A DNA stretch of 64,000 nt, from positions 124,001-188,000 of the forward strand of contig NZ_BHVZ01000002.1 in the NCBI RefSeq assembly GCF_003865035.1, given 5' to 3'. Source of the stretch: Anaerotignum faecicola. Its GTDB lineage: Bacteria; Bacillota; Clostridia; Lachnospirales; Anaerotignaceae. Each line of letters starts with the position of its first letter. The first letter of the stretch is position 1. Under the pieces are notes generated by a model. That model had not been told where the DNA came from. It saw nothing but the letters and a program-made list of their open reading frames with translations, and did not search any database. This document shows, in pieces, positions 34,419-43,613 of the stretch. The position numbers and the translations under genes are program-made.

Positions 34419-34463
34419 CAGAAACACACACACCAAAAGACTCCCTGTGCCAAAATAAGAAAA

Positions 34464-34493
34464 GCTCCGGAATGTTCAAAAACAATCCAGAGC
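34464..34493 (-). terminator. First riboswitch-region terminator
   Basis: Minus-strand stem GCTCTGGATTGTT/AACATTCCGGAGC (one U-U mismatch, one G-U) followed by TTTTCTTATTTTG. It lies about 50 bases after the aptamer and is probably the FMN-controlled terminator. Confidence 0.78.
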
Positions 34494-34542
34494 AGATATC
34501 TCAAAAAGACACAGAAAAGAAACACTTTTCCTGCATTCATCC

Positions 34543-34650
34543 ATCTTCTTTCATCCAGACTATACTGTCGGCTTCGGAGTTTCACCGAATCATGCCTTGC
34601 GGCTCGTGGGCTGTACCACCGGTAGGGACTTTCACCCTGCCCTGAAGATT
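34543..34650 (-). promoter_or_regulatory. FMN riboswitch (RFN element)
   Basis: The minus strand carries the conserved RFN blocks in order: ATCTTCAGGGCAGGGTGAAA, CCCTACCGGTGGTA, AGCCCACGAGC, GATTCGGTGAAACTCCGAA, GCCGACAGTATAGTCTGGAT and closing GAAGAT. The ends ATCTTC and GAAGAT form P1. FMN binding to such elements causes premature termination of riboflavin operons. The promoter is directly upstream and two terminators lie before ribD. Confidence 0.96.
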
Positions 34651-34668
34651 CTATTTATTTACGAGACC

Positions 34669-34697
34669 AGTATATGCGTTTGTCAGAGATTTGTCAA
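34669..34697 (-). promoter_or_regulatory. Promoter of the riboflavin operon
   Basis: TTGACA, 17 bases, TATACT on the minus strand, near consensus; transcription would begin about 10 bases before the RFN aptamer. Confidence 0.82.
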
Positions 34698-34756
34698 GCT
34701 ATTTTTTGCAAAACATATCAAAATTCTCTGTCCCCAAGAAAATTTCAGCAAAAAAA

Positions 34757-34792
34757 GAACACGGCTTTTCTCGTAAAAATCCACCGTGTCCC
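34757..34792 (-). terminator. Terminator after the sigma/anti-sigma operon
   Basis: Minus-strand stem GGACACGG/CCGTGTTC (one G-U) followed by TTTTTTTG, directly after the stop at 34796. Confidence 0.78.
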
Positions 34793-34795
34793 TTT

Positions 34796-35761
34796 TTATT
34801 TTTCCGTTACCGAAATGCTGATTGTGTGCGATGCACCGTCCGCCTCGCCTTGGAAAAGCGCCTGTATTTCGCCCAGCTTGCCGACCTGCTCCAGAAAATC
34901 TGCATAATTTGCCACAGGAATCACCGCCTGAATCACATCATCCACACTGCTTCCCTCATAACCGCCGGCTTCCTCTATGCTCTTGCGAATTGCCTGCAAG
35001 GCTGTCTCCTTTTCTGCCACCTGAAGTGTCATGCTGTCCGCCGCATTGCTGTCCGCAGCGCGTGTGCCGCTCACCAATGTCTCGCTGTCCATCGCATTTT
35101 CCGCTTCACTTGCATATAAAGCTGCTTTCGGCATGGTTGCCGCTCCCTCCGACCGAAAAGACTTTGCCGTTTCCTTCGGAGTTGTTTCCTTCGGAGTTGC
35201 TTCTTTGGGTGTAGTTTCTTTTGGTGCCGTTTTCTGCGAAACAGGTTTTTTTACTTTCTTTGTTTCCTGCTCAGAAAAATCCTCCTTGGTATCGGATTTT
35301 TCCGCCGCATTGTTCTCTGTCGCGCTGTCCGCCGCAATCTGTTCTGCCGCTTCCTCGCCCGTATCCGCCGTCAGCGCAGTATTCTCAAACAGAATCTGCT
35401 CTATCTCCTCGTTCTGGTTCTGCCGCATTTCCAGCATCCCCCTCGTGCCGCCTGCTACCACAACCACAAGCACCGCCGCCGCGATCATGCTCATCTGCTT
35501 CCAGCCATGCTTCTTCTTTGCAGGGAAAGGCACAATCTTGCGTTCCGCCTGCAGCTTCTGCATCAGCTCTGTATGATAGCCTTCAGGGAGTTCCTCGTCA
35601 GGAAGGCTTGCCAAAGCGTTTTTCATTTCCTTCTGCTGCGCCAGCTCTTCTCTGCAAGCCGCACAGCCTTCCAAATGCGTTTCGATTTCTGCTGTTTCCT
35701 CTGCCGTGGTTTTGTTTTCCAAATACGCCCAGAGCAGCTTTTTCACTTTATCACAATTCAT
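34796..35761 (-). CDS. Anti-sigma factor with zinc-finger domain
   Basis: 321 residues. Residues 1-40 (CDKVKKLLWAYLENKT, then HLEGCAACREEL) are an anti-sigma zinc finger of the HxxxCxxC type. One membrane helix (MSMIAAAVLVVVVAGG, about 90-106) is followed by an extracytoplasmic part with a low-complexity stretch in which TPKE recurs four times (about 178-196), then a folded C-terminus. It should hold the partner sigma factor at the membrane until a surface signal. It overlaps the sigma gene by 4 bases. The repeat may vary among strains. Confidence 0.88.
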   Translation of the reverse strand: MNCDKVKKLLWAYLENKTTAEETAEIETHLEGCAACREELAQQKEMKNALASLPDEELPEGYHTELMQKLQAERKIVPFPAKKKHGWKQMSMIAAAVLVVVVAGGTRGMLEMRQNQNEEIEQILFENTALTADTGEEAAEQIAADSATENNAAEKSDTKEDFSEQETKKVKKPVSQKTAPKETTPKEATPKETTPKETAKSFRSEGAATMPKAALYASEAENAMDSETLVSGTRAADSNAADSMTLQVAEKETALQAIRKSIEEAGGYEGSSVDDVIQAVIPVANYADFLEQVGKLGEIQALFQGEADGASHTISISVTEK

Positions 35762-36381
35762 TGCCTTCCCTCCTTTCCTCTCTTATGACGAATAAAATGT
35801 GCATCTTGTTCCCGTAATTTTAAAATTTCCTGCTTTAATTGATTTCGCCCACGGGAAATACGGCTCTTCACTGTCCCTAGCGTAAGCTCCAGAATCTCCG
35901 CGATTTCCTCGTAGGAAAGCCCCTTGATATCCCGCAGGATAACCGCCACCTTATGCTCCGGTGAAAGGCTCTCCAATGCCTGTAAAATCTCGCTTTTCTG
36001 CTCCTCTCGAAGCATGCTTTCCTCCGGTGTTTCGCCCGCATCCGCAACCTGCCGCTGCATGCTGCCTTCCTCGCTTTCCAGCTCTTCCTCTAACGAAAAG
36101 CTCTGCCTGCCCTTCCGCTTTCGCATTTCATCAATGCAGGTGTTCGCCGTAATGCGGTAAATCCAGGTAGAAAACTGCGACCGCTCGTCAAAATTCCCGA
36201 TATTCCGATACGCCTTCAGAAACACCTCCTGCGAAATATCCTTCGCATCCTCGCTGTGGTTCATCATGCGCAGTGCCACGTTATAAACGATCTTTTCATG
36301 CTGTAAAATGAGTTCCTCAAAGGCGTGCATGTCCCCCTGCTTCGCCCTCTTGACCAATCGTACCTCGTTCTGGTCGGTCAT
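35758..36381 (-). CDS. ECF-type RNA polymerase sigma factor
   Basis: 207 residues. Region 2: FEELILQHEKIVYNVALRMM, DAKDISQEVFLKAYRNI and FSTWIYRITANTCIDEMRKRK. Region 4: ILQALESLSPEHKVAVILRDIKGLSYEEIAEILELTLGTVKSRISRGRNQL. It belongs to the SigW-like group, and with the membrane anti-sigma downstream forms an envelope-stress module. GGAGGTGAACC precedes the ATG. The tRNA terminator lies just upstream. No clear autoregulatory promoter was identified. Confidence 0.95.
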   Translation of the reverse strand: MTDQNEVRLVKRAKQGDMHAFEELILQHEKIVYNVALRMMNHSEDAKDISQEVFLKAYRNIGNFDERSQFSTWIYRITANTCIDEMRKRKGRQSFSLEEELESEEGSMQRQVADAGETPEESMLREEQKSEILQALESLSPEHKVAVILRDIKGLSYEEIAEILELTLGTVKSRISRGRNQLKQEILKLREQDAHFIRHKRGKEGRQ

Positions 36382-36457
36382 AAACGGTTCACCTCCGTAG
36401 GCCGTGCCGATTCTCTCTTTTTTCCAATTTTTTTCAAATCACTGCCGAATATGAAAA

Positions 36458-36482
36458 AAGAGACGAATCATATTCGTCTCTT
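36458..36482 (-). terminator. Terminator of the tRNA unit
   Basis: Minus-strand stem AAGAGACGAAT/ATTCGTCTCTT with a 3-base loop and TTTTTT after it, 10 bases past the tRNA 3' end. Confidence 0.85.
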
Positions 36483-36491
36483 AAACTGCCC

Positions 36492-36565
36492 TCGAGGCGA
36501 CAGGATTTGAACCTGCGACCTCTACATCCCTAATGTAGCGCTCTACCAAGCTGAGCCACGCCTCG
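36492..36565 (-). tRNA. tRNA-Pro(AGG), copy 1
   Basis: 74 bases forming a full cloverleaf: acceptor CGAGGCG/CGCCTCG plus A73, D-arm GCTC...GAGC, anticodon stem CTACA/TGTAG with loop TTAGGGA (anticodon AGG), T-arm GCAGG/CCTGT with loop TTCAAAT. C1-G72 is characteristic of bacterial tRNA-Pro. CCA is not encoded. Copy 2 at 36684-36757 is identical. Confidence 0.93.
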
Positions 36566-36596
36566 ATATTCCTACCGCTTATTCAGCGGCTTAATT

Positions 36597-36625
36597 ATGA
36601 TACCACAGGATTATATTCCTGTCAA
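36597..36625 (-). promoter_or_regulatory. Promoter of tRNA-Pro copy 1
   Basis: TTGACA, 17 bases, TATCAT, located 31 bases before the mature 5' end. Confidence 0.75.
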
Positions 36626-36683
36626 TTCTTTTTTCTTCTTTCAAAAGCTTCCGAAAGAATTTTTTATAAATCTTTTATAAAAA

Positions 36684-36757
36684 TCGAGGCGACAGGATTT
36701 GAACCTGCGACCTCTACATCCCTAATGTAGCGCTCTACCAAGCTGAGCCACGCCTCG
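36684..36757 (-). tRNA. tRNA-Pro(AGG), copy 2
   Basis: 74 bases, identical to copy 1 including the AGG anticodon loop. Upstream, some 60 bases are also similar to copy 1 (TACCGCTT, TTCAGCG, ACCACAGGAT), so the duplicated unit of about 190 bases includes promoter and tRNA. CCA not encoded. Only a weak hairpin follows it, so read-through into copy 1 is possible. Confidence 0.93.
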
Positions 36758-36791
36758 ATATTTTTTACCGCTTTTGTTCAGCGACTTTTAC

Positions 36792-36820
36792 ATATTACCA
36801 CAGGATATTCTTTCTGTCAA
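36792..36820 (-). promoter_or_regulatory. Promoter of tRNA-Pro copy 2
   Basis: TTGACA, 17 bases, TAATAT, at the same spacing before the tRNA as in copy 1; CCTGTGGTA is shared before and into the -10. Confidence 0.75.
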
Positions 36821-36873
36821 CAACAGATTTTATATTTTTTCAAAATGTATCCGAAAAAATCCCTTTTATAGAA

Positions 36874-36912
36874 AAATCCACCGAACCTTCCGCAAAATCA
36901 TTCGGTGGATTT
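36874..36912 (-). terminator. Terminator of the SpoVB/YtgP-type gene
   Basis: Perfect 12-bp stem AAATCCACCGAA/TTCGGTGGATTT, then TTTCTAT on the minus strand. Confidence 0.8.
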
Positions 36913-36918
36913 CTGTTT

Positions 36919-38553
36919 TTATAACAAATGCAGCCGTCTGCAAACGCGAATCAGCTTGCCGCCGCCGGGTACTGTCTGCAAGTCCTCCTCCACGATGCCC
37001 TTGATGAGCAGCATCACCAGACCATACACCGCAACCGCAATGCAGATTGCAAGCAGTGTCGCGATGGTGTTGCTCTGCAAAAGCTGATAGAACACATGAT
37101 AGCTGCCAAGTGTTGCCGCCGCCATGGCAGCAGAGCCGATAATCGGCTTGAGAAAGCTGCCCATGATATCGAATTTCGTTCCCGTCAGTCTGCTCAGCAT
37201 GATTACATCAAAAACGCCTGCAACCAGATAGCAGCCCGTTGTGGAAAGCACTGCCCCCAGAACGTTAATAGAAGGAATCCGAATCAGAACCACGTTCAGA
37301 ATCACCTTTGTAATGGCACCCAGAATCGCACCGACCACGGGCACCTTAATATGTCCAATCCCCTGCAAAATCCCCGTAGAGGTCTGGCAAAGCGCAAGGA
37401 AGATAATCGAAACGCCACCAACCGTCAGCAGTGTACCGCCGTCGCTTGCACTGGGGAACAGCATGTGGATAATCTGCGGCCCAAGCGCACTGATACCAAC
37501 CGCCGCAGGCACAGAAATAATCATGGAAATGCGATAGGTCAGCGTCATTTTTCTGCGTACCTGCTTCCGCTCCTTCAATTTTACCGATGTGGCAATGCTT
37601 GGCAAAGCCGCTGTTGCAACCGCCGTAGAAATCGTAACAGGCAATGTGGTCAGCGTAACATATTTCCCCGAAAGCTGTCCATACAACGCTCTTGCATTCT
37701 CTTCGGAAAATCCAATCTGCTGCAAAATTCTTACCACCATCCCCATATCAATCAGGTTGGTAATGCTGAATACCGCCGTACCTGCGATGATGGGCCATGC
37801 CGTCTGCAAAACTCTGCCTATCAGCTCACGCTTCGATTCCTCGTAGGGCTGCTTGCATCGCTCTGCTCTCCAAAGCAGATACGGGCGAATCAGACAGTAG
37901 GCAAAGACCACCACAACCAGGCCTGCCAAAGCGCCAATGCCCGTCCCCATCGTACCACCGGCAGATGCCAGAGGAATGTTCTTCGTCATCCCTTCCGGAA
38001 TATTGATGCTCATAAACACCCATGCCAGATACACACTGAAAAAGGCGTTGAACACCTGCTCTACAATCTGAGAAATCGCGGTCGGCACCATGGTACGCAT
38101 CCCTTGGAAATATCCGCGGAATACGGACATGATAGCAACAATCACCAAGGTCGGGCAAAGCGTCAGCAGGGAATAATAGCTGTCCGCAATGTCAATCATA
38201 TCTGCCAGTCGGTGTGCGCCAAGTCCCATCACAATCGCAAAGAACGTGCCAAAGCAGGTGGAAATCACCAATGCCGCCTGAAAGACACGATGCGCATTTC
38301 GGTATTGCTTCAGTGCGATTCTCTCGGAAACCAGCTTAGAAATTGCCGCAGGCAGCCCCGCCGAGGATAAAATCAGCAGGAAGGTATAAATATAATAGCC
38401 GCCGCTGTAAATCGCATTCCCCTCGTCCCCAATCATGTTGGTTAAGGGCCAACGGTATATAAAGCCCAAAAAACGTACCAGCAGGCTGGCTGCTGCCAGA
38501 ATTGCCGCCTGTTTTACGAAGCCGCCGCCCTTTTTCTTCGCTTTTGCCGCCAT
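36919..38553 (-). CDS. SpoVB/YtgP-type polysaccharide flippase
   Basis: 544 residues and about 14 membrane helices, MOP superfamily. The basic N-terminus (MAAKAKKKGGGFVKQAAILA), GFIYRWPLTNMIGDEGNAIYSGGYYIYTFLLILSSAGLPAAISKLVSE and SVFRGYFQGMRTMVPTAISQIVEQ match the SpoVB/YtgP group, which move lipid-linked cell wall or spore cortex precursors across the membrane in Firmicutes. GAGGTGCACC precedes the ATG. Whether it serves vegetative wall or spore cortex cannot be told. Confidence 0.92.
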   Translation of the reverse strand: MAAKAKKKGGGFVKQAAILAAASLLVRFLGFIYRWPLTNMIGDEGNAIYSGGYYIYTFLLILSSAGLPAAISKLVSERIALKQYRNAHRVFQAALVISTCFGTFFAIVMGLGAHRLADMIDIADSYYSLLTLCPTLVIVAIMSVFRGYFQGMRTMVPTAISQIVEQVFNAFFSVYLAWVFMSINIPEGMTKNIPLASAGGTMGTGIGALAGLVVVVFAYCLIRPYLLWRAERCKQPYEESKRELIGRVLQTAWPIIAGTAVFSITNLIDMGMVVRILQQIGFSEENARALYGQLSGKYVTLTTLPVTISTAVATAALPSIATSVKLKERKQVRRKMTLTYRISMIISVPAAVGISALGPQIIHMLFPSASDGGTLLTVGGVSIIFLALCQTSTGILQGIGHIKVPVVGAILGAITKVILNVVLIRIPSINVLGAVLSTTGCYLVAGVFDVIMLSRLTGTKFDIMGSFLKPIIGSAAMAAATLGSYHVFYQLLQSNTIATLLAICIAVAVYGLVMLLIKGIVEEDLQTVPGGGKLIRVCRRLHLL

Positions 38554-38593
38554 GGTGCACCTCTTTCCAAAAAATCCTAATCAGAACCGCTTC

Positions 38594-40426
38594 TTAGCTG
38601 TTTGCGCGGTTTTTCGCCTTTCTGCGCTGGGTATTATCCAGAATCTTTTTCCGCATACGCAGATTCTGGGGGGTTACCTCCAGCAGCTCATCATCACTGA
38701 TAAATTCCATGCACTGCTCCAGAGACATCGTGATATGCGGTGTCAGCTTCAGCGCATCATCGGAGCCGCTCGCACGGGTATTTGTCAGCTGCTTTTTCTT
38801 ACATACGTTGATATCCATATCATCCGCACGGGCATTTCTGCCGACAACCATGCCCTCGTAAACCTTTGTGCCTGCGCCGATGAACAGATCCCCACGTTCC
38901 TGCGCGTTATACAGACCATAGGTGATGGCTTCGCCGCTTTCAAACGCAACCAGAGAGCCCTGCGAACGGGTCACGATATCCCCCTTATAGGGTTCGTAGC
39001 CGTCAAACAGGGAGTTCATAATACCATTGCCCTTGGTATCTGTCATAAATTCACTGCGGTAGCCAATCAGACCTCTTGCAGGAATAGAAAATTCCAGTCT
39101 GGTATAGCCGCCCTTTGCAGGATACATATTTGTCATTTCGCCCTTTCTGCTGCCCAGCTTTTCGATAACATTGCCGACAAATTCCTCAGGAACGTCAATC
39201 GTTACCGCCTCCATAGGCTCGCATTTCTTGCCGTTAATCTCTCTGAACAGCACCTCCGGCTTGGACACCTGAAATTCGTAGCCCTCTCTGCGGAGTGTTT
39301 CGATCAGAATGGAAAGATGCAGTTCCCCTCTGCCGGAAACCTTCACGCTATCCAGATTATCCGTATCCTCTACACGCAGGCTGACATCTGTATTCAGCTC
39401 CTTGAACAGTCTGTCACGAATCTGTCTGGAGGTAACATATTTCCCCTCCTGCCCTGCGAAGGGGCTGTCGTTTACAGAAAAATTCATTGCCAGTGTGGGT
39501 TCGGAAATCTTCACGAAGGGCAGAGGCTCCGGCTTTTCGGGGGAACAGATGGTATCCCCGATCATAATATTTTCAATGCCGCTAAGCGCAACAATATTGC
39601 CGACGCTCGCTTCCTTTACCTCTACTCTCTGCAAGCCCTGAAATTCATACAGCTTTGTGATACGAACCTTTTTCTGTGTTTCCGCATTGTGCATATTCAG
39701 AACGACAACCTCGTCATTGACGCGCAGTACGCCGTTTTCAATCTTACCGATGCCGATACGACCCAGATATTCGCTGTAGTCAATCGTGGAAATCAAAGCC
39801 TGTGCAGGTGCATGCACGTCCCCTGTGGGAGCGGGAATATGGTTGATGATTGCTTCAAACAGAGGCTTCATATCGCCCTCTCTTGCATTGGCATCCTCGG
39901 ACGCATAGCCGCCTCTTGCAGATGCGAATACAAAGGGAGAATCCAGCTGGTCTTCGTTTGCATCCAGCTCCATAAACAGCTCCAGCACCTCATCCACAAC
40001 CTCATCAGGACGAGCCTCAGGTCTGTCCACCTTATTCACGCAGACAACAACAGGGTGATTCAGCTCCAATGCCTTGCGCAGAACGAATTTTGTCTGGGGC
40101 ATAGGGCCTTCAAACGCATCCACCACCAGCACAACGCCGTCCACCATTTTCAGCACACGCTCTACCTCGCCGCCGAAATCGGCATGTCCGGGGGTATCAA
40201 TGATGTTGATTTTGGTATCACCATAGTTTACGGCTGTGTTTTTGGAAAGAATGGTAATCCCTCTTTCCCGTTCAATATCGCCGCTGTCCATGACTCTTTC
40301 CTGTACCTCCTGGTTGGAACGGAAGATACCGCTCTGTCTGAGCAGCTGATCCACCAATGTGGTTTTGCCGTGGTCAACGTGGGCAATAATCGCTACGTTT
40401 CTGATATTTTCAATATTCTGACTCAT
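38594..40426 (-). CDS. typA: Ribosome-associated GTPase TypA/BipA
   Basis: 610 residues, full length. GTPase motifs: [19 protein letters not shown] (P-loop), [12 protein letters not shown] (switch I), [16 protein letters not shown] and [18 protein letters not shown]. Later EF-G-like domains and the BipA-specific C-terminus with [22 protein letters not shown], needed for ribosome binding, are intact. It assists 50S assembly and stress or cold growth. Monocistronic. Confidence 0.98.
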   Translation of the reverse strand: MSQNIENIRNVAIIAHVDHGKTTLVDQLLRQSGIFRSNQEVQERVMDSGDIERERGITILSKNTAVNYGDTKINIIDTPGHADFGGEVERVLKMVDGVVLVVDAFEGPMPQTKFVLRKALELNHPVVVCVNKVDRPEARPDEVVDEVLELFMELDANEDQLDSPFVFASARGGYASEDANAREGDMKPLFEAIINHIPAPTGDVHAPAQALISTIDYSEYLGRIGIGKIENGVLRVNDEVVVLNMHNAETQKKVRITKLYEFQGLQRVEVKEASVGNIVALSGIENIMIGDTICSPEKPEPLPFVKISEPTLAMNFSVNDSPFAGQEGKYVTSRQIRDRLFKELNTDVSLRVEDTDNLDSVKVSGRGELHLSILIETLRREGYEFQVSKPEVLFREINGKKCEPMEAVTIDVPEEFVGNVIEKLGSRKGEMTNMYPAKGGYTRLEFSIPARGLIGYRSEFMTDTKGNGIMNSLFDGYEPYKGDIVTRSQGSLVAFESGEAITYGLYNAQERGDLFIGAGTKVYEGMVVGRNARADDMDINVCKKKQLTNTRASGSDDALKLTPHITMSLEQCMEFISDDELLEVTPQNLRMRKKILDNTQRRKAKNRANS

Positions 40427-40583
40427 TTAGAATTACTCCAATCGTTTCAAGTTTTCCTTTTACATTATCTTCTGTGTGACACTTAATTGTAGCACACCAT
40501 TTTCTCGGATGCAACGATTCCAAAGAAAAAAACGCCCCCATCTGCCGATAATTCCCAAAAAAATACACTTTTTCGGCATAAAG

Positions 40584-40611
40584 AAAGACTCTCCTAACGG
40601 AGAGCCTCTTT
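40584..40611 (-). terminator. Terminator after the cold-shock gene
   Basis: Minus-strand stem AAAGAGGCTCTCC pairing with GGAGAGTCTTT through a TTAG-type loop, with TTTCTTT following, about 65 bases after csp. Confidence 0.65.
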
Positions 40612-40677
40612 GTTGCATAACCAAGCTCAAATATATGTCTGAATGCTTTCGCACTTAGGTCAAATAAATAGAATCGA

Positions 40678-40878
40678 TTAAGCACGTGTTACGTTTGCAG
40701 CCTGAGGGCCTTTTGCACCCTGTACTACTTCAAATTCAACTTCCTGGCCTTCTTCCAGTGTTTTGTAGCCTTCAGCCTGAATTGCGGAGAAATGTACGAA
40801 TACATCGTCTTCACCAGGTACGGAGATGAAACCAAAACCTTTTTCTGCGTTAAACCATTTTACTGTACCTTTTTTCAT
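40678..40878 (-). CDS. csp: Cold-shock protein
   Basis: 66 residues: [20 protein letters not shown] with RNP1 KGFGFI and RNP2 VFVHFSAI, ending [10 protein letters not shown]. These small OB-fold proteins bind single-stranded RNA and prevent secondary structure. AGGAGGATTTT lies before the ATG. The 5' leader is only about 42 bases, so the long cold-sensing leader of E. coli cspA is absent. Confidence 0.98.
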   Translation of the reverse strand: MKKGTVKWFNAEKGFGFISVPGEDDVFVHFSAIQAEGYKTLEEGQEVEFEVVQGAKGPQAANVTRA

Positions 40879-40926
40879 TCTTTAAAATCCTCCTACTTGA
40901 GATAGATAAAAATTTGTTACAGTTTG

Positions 40927-40955
40927 ATATTAGCATAAATTTCCGTCAGTGTCAA
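40927..40955 (-). promoter_or_regulatory. csp promoter
   Basis: TTGACA, 17 bases, TAATAT on the minus strand; near-consensus. Confidence 0.8.
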
Positions 40956-40997
40956 TCCGATTTCCAGTGAATCACTTGGGATTCGCTCGACATTCCC

Positions 40998-41465
40998 TTA
41001 CATTTTTCCGTAATTTTCATCCTCCAGAAGCTCCCCCTGCCCGATGGCCATCCGCGCCAGCTCGTCGCATCTTTCGTTGCCGGGGTTATCCGCATGTCCC
41101 TTCACCCAAAGGAAGGTCACCTGATGCTTTTCCAGCAGCAAAAGCAGCCGCTCCCAAAGGTCAACATTTGAAGCCTTCTCCTTTTTGTTCCGCATCCAGC
41201 CGTTCTGCCGCCATTTCACAACCCAGCCCTTTTCTATCGCATCCACCACATACTTCGAGTCGCTGTAGAGGTTCACCCTGCAAGGCTCCTTCAATGCTTC
41301 CAGTCCTTTGATAACCGCAAGCACCTCCATGCGGTTGTTCGTTGTCAGACGATAGCCTGCGGAAAGCTCCTTTTTTGCACTGCCATACAGCAGCACAACG
41401 CCATAGCCGCCGGGGCCTGGGTTGCCCGAACATGCGCCGTCCGTATAAATCGTCACTGTTTTCAT
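40998..41465 (-). CDS. rnhA: Ribonuclease HI
   Basis: 155 residues. [21 protein letters not shown] (Asp), [15 protein letters not shown] (Glu), [16 protein letters not shown] (Asp) and [19 protein letters not shown] (His, Asp) are the catalytic motifs. It degrades the RNA strand of RNA-DNA hybrids. It overlaps ispD by 4 bases. Confidence 0.97.
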   Translation of the reverse strand: MKTVTIYTDGACSGNPGPGGYGVVLLYGSAKKELSAGYRLTTNNRMEVLAVIKGLEALKEPCRVNLYSDSKYVVDAIEKGWVVKWRQNGWMRNKKEKASNVDLWERLLLLLEKHQVTFLWVKGHADNPGNERCDELARMAIGQGELLEDENYGKM

Positions 41466-42154
41466 TCGGTTTCCTCCTTCAAAAATGCCGCGCCAATCAG
41501 CAAATCCTCTTTTGTCGTGATTTTGATGTTGCGGTAGCTGCCCATGATAACCCGCACAGGAAAGCCGCTGTGCTCCGCAACAGAGGCATCATCCGTTCCA
41601 AGAAAGCCGTCCGCCTTCGCCTTTTCGTATGCCGCAAGGATTTCCTTTCGGCGGAAGGTCTGCGGAGTCTGTATCTGCCGGAGGGTGCTTCTGTCCGGCG
41701 TGGCAATCGCAAAGCCCTCCGCATCGCATACCTTAATCGTATCCTTCGCAGGCACGCCCGCCACACAGCCGCCTGTCTCCTTTGCCGCCGCAATGGAGCG
41801 TTCCAAAATTTCCTCCGTCACAAACGGACGCACCCCATCATGAATCAGCACAATTTCCGTATCCTGCGGCACCTGCTGCAAGCCAAGGAACACAGAATCC
41901 TGCCTCTCCTTGCCGCCCTCCGTTACGGAAATAATTTTCTTCCAGCCGTATTCCTGCACCATCTGCCGCACATCCTGCAGGGCATCTCCTCCTGTCACCA
42001 GAATGATATCCCGAATACACGCCGCTTTTTCAAATTTTTCAACCGTATGTGCAAGAATTTCCTTTCCGCAAAGGGGCAGAAACTGCTTGCTGATTTCCGT
42101 TCCCATGCGCTTGCCCTTTCCTGCCGCTACAATCACAGCCGTACTGATGCTCAT
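41462..42154 (-). CDS. ispD: 2-C-methyl-D-erythritol 4-phosphate cytidylyltransferase
   Basis: 230 residues from the ATG at 42154 (GGGAGG 8 bases upstream; 42178 is an alternative). [21 protein letters not shown] is the nucleotidyltransferase loop; [27 protein letters not shown] and [33 protein letters not shown] are IspD-typical. It makes CDP-ME in the MEP isoprenoid pathway. The gene is adjacent to yacL-like, an arrangement also common in Firmicutes. Confidence 0.96.
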   Translation of the reverse strand: MSISTAVIVAAGKGKRMGTEISKQFLPLCGKEILAHTVEKFEKAACIRDIILVTGGDALQDVRQMVQEYGWKKIISVTEGGKERQDSVFLGLQQVPQDTEIVLIHDGVRPFVTEEILERSIAAAKETGGCVAGVPAKDTIKVCDAEGFAIATPDRSTLRQIQTPQTFRRKEILAAYEKAKADGFLGTDDASVAEHSGFPVRVIMGSYRNIKITTKEDLLIGAAFLKEETE

Positions 42155-42181
42155 CTTTTTTTCCTCCCGATTCAGCAAAAA

Positions 42182-42208
42182 TGCGAAATCAAACAGGCTG
42201 ATTTCGCA
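42182..42208 (-). terminator. Terminator between yacL-like gene and ispD
   Basis: Perfect 10-bp stem TGCGAAATCA/TGATTTCGCA followed by TTTTTG on the minus strand. Confidence 0.8.
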
Positions 42209-42224
42209 CTTTTGCTCTCTTTAT

Positions 42225-43301
42225 TTATGCCGCAGCAATCATTTTTGTAAAAATCATACGACCTGCCGCTGTCTGCAATACGCTCGTCACAATCACCGTA
42301 ATCGTCTCACCGATGTGCTTACTGCCGCCGTCCACCACAATCATCGTGCCGTCGTTCAGATACGCAACGCCCTGTCCTGCTTCCTTGCCGGCCTTGATGA
42401 TGGTAACCACCATTTCCTCTCCCGGCAAAACCACAGGCTTCACCGCGTTGGAAAGCTCATTGATATTCAGCACACGCACGCCCTGAAATTCCGCAACCTT
42501 ATTCAGGTTAAAGTCATTCGTCACCACGAAGGCATCCATGCTGTCCGCCATTTTCAGCAGCATGGAATCCACCTCCATCTGCTGACCGGGATGAAAGCTC
42601 TGAATTTCTACAGGAACTGCCAGCTGCTTCTGAATTTCGTTCAGAATATCCAGACCTCTGCGCCCTCTTTGACGCTTCAGGCTGTCCGCAGAATCCGCAA
42701 TATGGCGCAGCTCCTCCAGAACAAAATCAGGGATGATGATTTTCCCTTCGATAAAGCCTGTTTGCAGCAAATCCAGAATTCTTCCGTCAATGATAACACT
42801 GGTATCCAGAATTTTCGGTCTGCCGTAAATGGAATCCTCCGCCGTGCTGGGAGGGGTTGTCATCAGCACCTCCTTCAGCGTGCGCACGTTCACATCATCC
42901 TTCTTTCTTCTGGCAACGCGAATCCCCAGAATCCCGAACAGGATGTTCAACAGCACCACGATAAACGTGCCAAGTGCGCCAAAGCCATTGAATGCCATGC
43001 CGATGAGGTTCGCCAGAACCAGCCCGACAATACAGCCGATAACGGAAAGCGAAAGCTCCTTCAAATTCATTTTGGAAAGGCGTTCCTCTGTCTGATTCAG
43101 CCGTTTCAGGAGCAGACCTGCCAATGGCGTAGCAAATAGAAAATAAAATATAAATCCGACAATTACCGCTATCACCGTAGGTACATATACCGGCAATTTA
43201 TGTTGAAATTTGAATAAGTCCATAAAAAGCACTACATGCATTAACGCATAGGTCGCCGCTGTTGCAATCAAGCTTATAATCAGCTCTAATACTCGTTTCA
43301 T
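42225..43301 (-). CDS. YacL-like PIN/TRAM membrane protein
   Basis: 358 residues. Four N-terminal membrane helices (to about 125), then a PIN domain (KILDTSVIIDGRILDLLQTGF, DFVLEELRHIADSADSLKRQRGRRGLDIL, DAFVVTNDFNLNKVAEFQGVRVLNINELS) whose acidic residues could form a nuclease site, then a TRAM domain. B. subtilis YacL is the model; its role is uncertain, perhaps RNA cleavage at the membrane. Confidence 0.92.
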   Translation of the reverse strand: MKRVLELIISLIATAATYALMHVVLFMDLFKFQHKLPVYVPTVIAVIVGFIFYFLFATPLAGLLLKRLNQTEERLSKMNLKELSLSVIGCIVGLVLANLIGMAFNGFGALGTFIVVLLNILFGILGIRVARRKKDDVNVRTLKEVLMTTPPSTAEDSIYGRPKILDTSVIIDGRILDLLQTGFIEGKIIIPDFVLEELRHIADSADSLKRQRGRRGLDILNEIQKQLAVPVEIQSFHPGQQMEVDSMLLKMADSMDAFVVTNDFNLNKVAEFQGVRVLNINELSNAVKPVVLPGEEMVVTIIKAGKEAGQGVAYLNDGTMIVVDGGSKHIGETITVIVTSVLQTAAGRMIFTKMIAAA

Positions 43302-43344
43302 GTTTTCACCTCCTTTTCTTTTTGGGGGTACTTCCCCTTATTTT

Positions 43345-43373
43345 AGTCTAACTTATTTTTTCTTGTTTGGCAA
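43345..43373 (-). promoter_or_regulatory. Promoter of the yacL-like gene
   Basis: TTGCCA, 17 bases, TAGACT on the minus strand, 44 bases before the ATG. Confidence 0.6.
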
Positions 43374-43514
43374 GGAGTTCTTTCCCTTCTCTCCCGTTAA
43401 ATTCCCGTACAGAAAATCCTGTCATTTTTTCTGCAAAAAAGCAGCAGAAACGCAGTGCTTTCATGCACAAACAATATTTTGTGGTTTTTTATACTACATA
43501 ATGTGTTTCTGATG
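43374..43514. other. Non-coding gap between divergent yacL-like and degV promoters
   Basis: AT-rich, no open reading frame with a ribosome site and no strong hairpin seen; it separates two divergent promoters. Confidence 0.5.
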
Positions 43515-43543
43515 TTGAAATTTCCGTTCTGATTTGTTATAGT
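43515..43543 (+). promoter_or_regulatory. degV promoter
   Basis: TTGAAA, 17 bases, TATAGT, leading to a leader of about 65 bases before the ATG at 43614. Confidence 0.65.
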
Positions 43544-43613
43544 ATAGCAAGACCACCGCGGAAGACCATTTCCGCAGAATCATTTGAACGTCTGAAGGTA
43601 AGGAGAGAATAGT

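Noticed and set aside
36928-38370. 480-residue plus-strand open frame opposite the flippase
   Set aside because: Antisense shadow rich in Arg, His and Asn; no ribosome site.
38435-40486. 683-residue plus-strand open frame opposite typA
   Set aside because: It mirrors the intact typA gene; composition and codon bias leave the antisense frame free of stops. Sequence is His/Cys/Ile-rich nonsense without a ribosome site.
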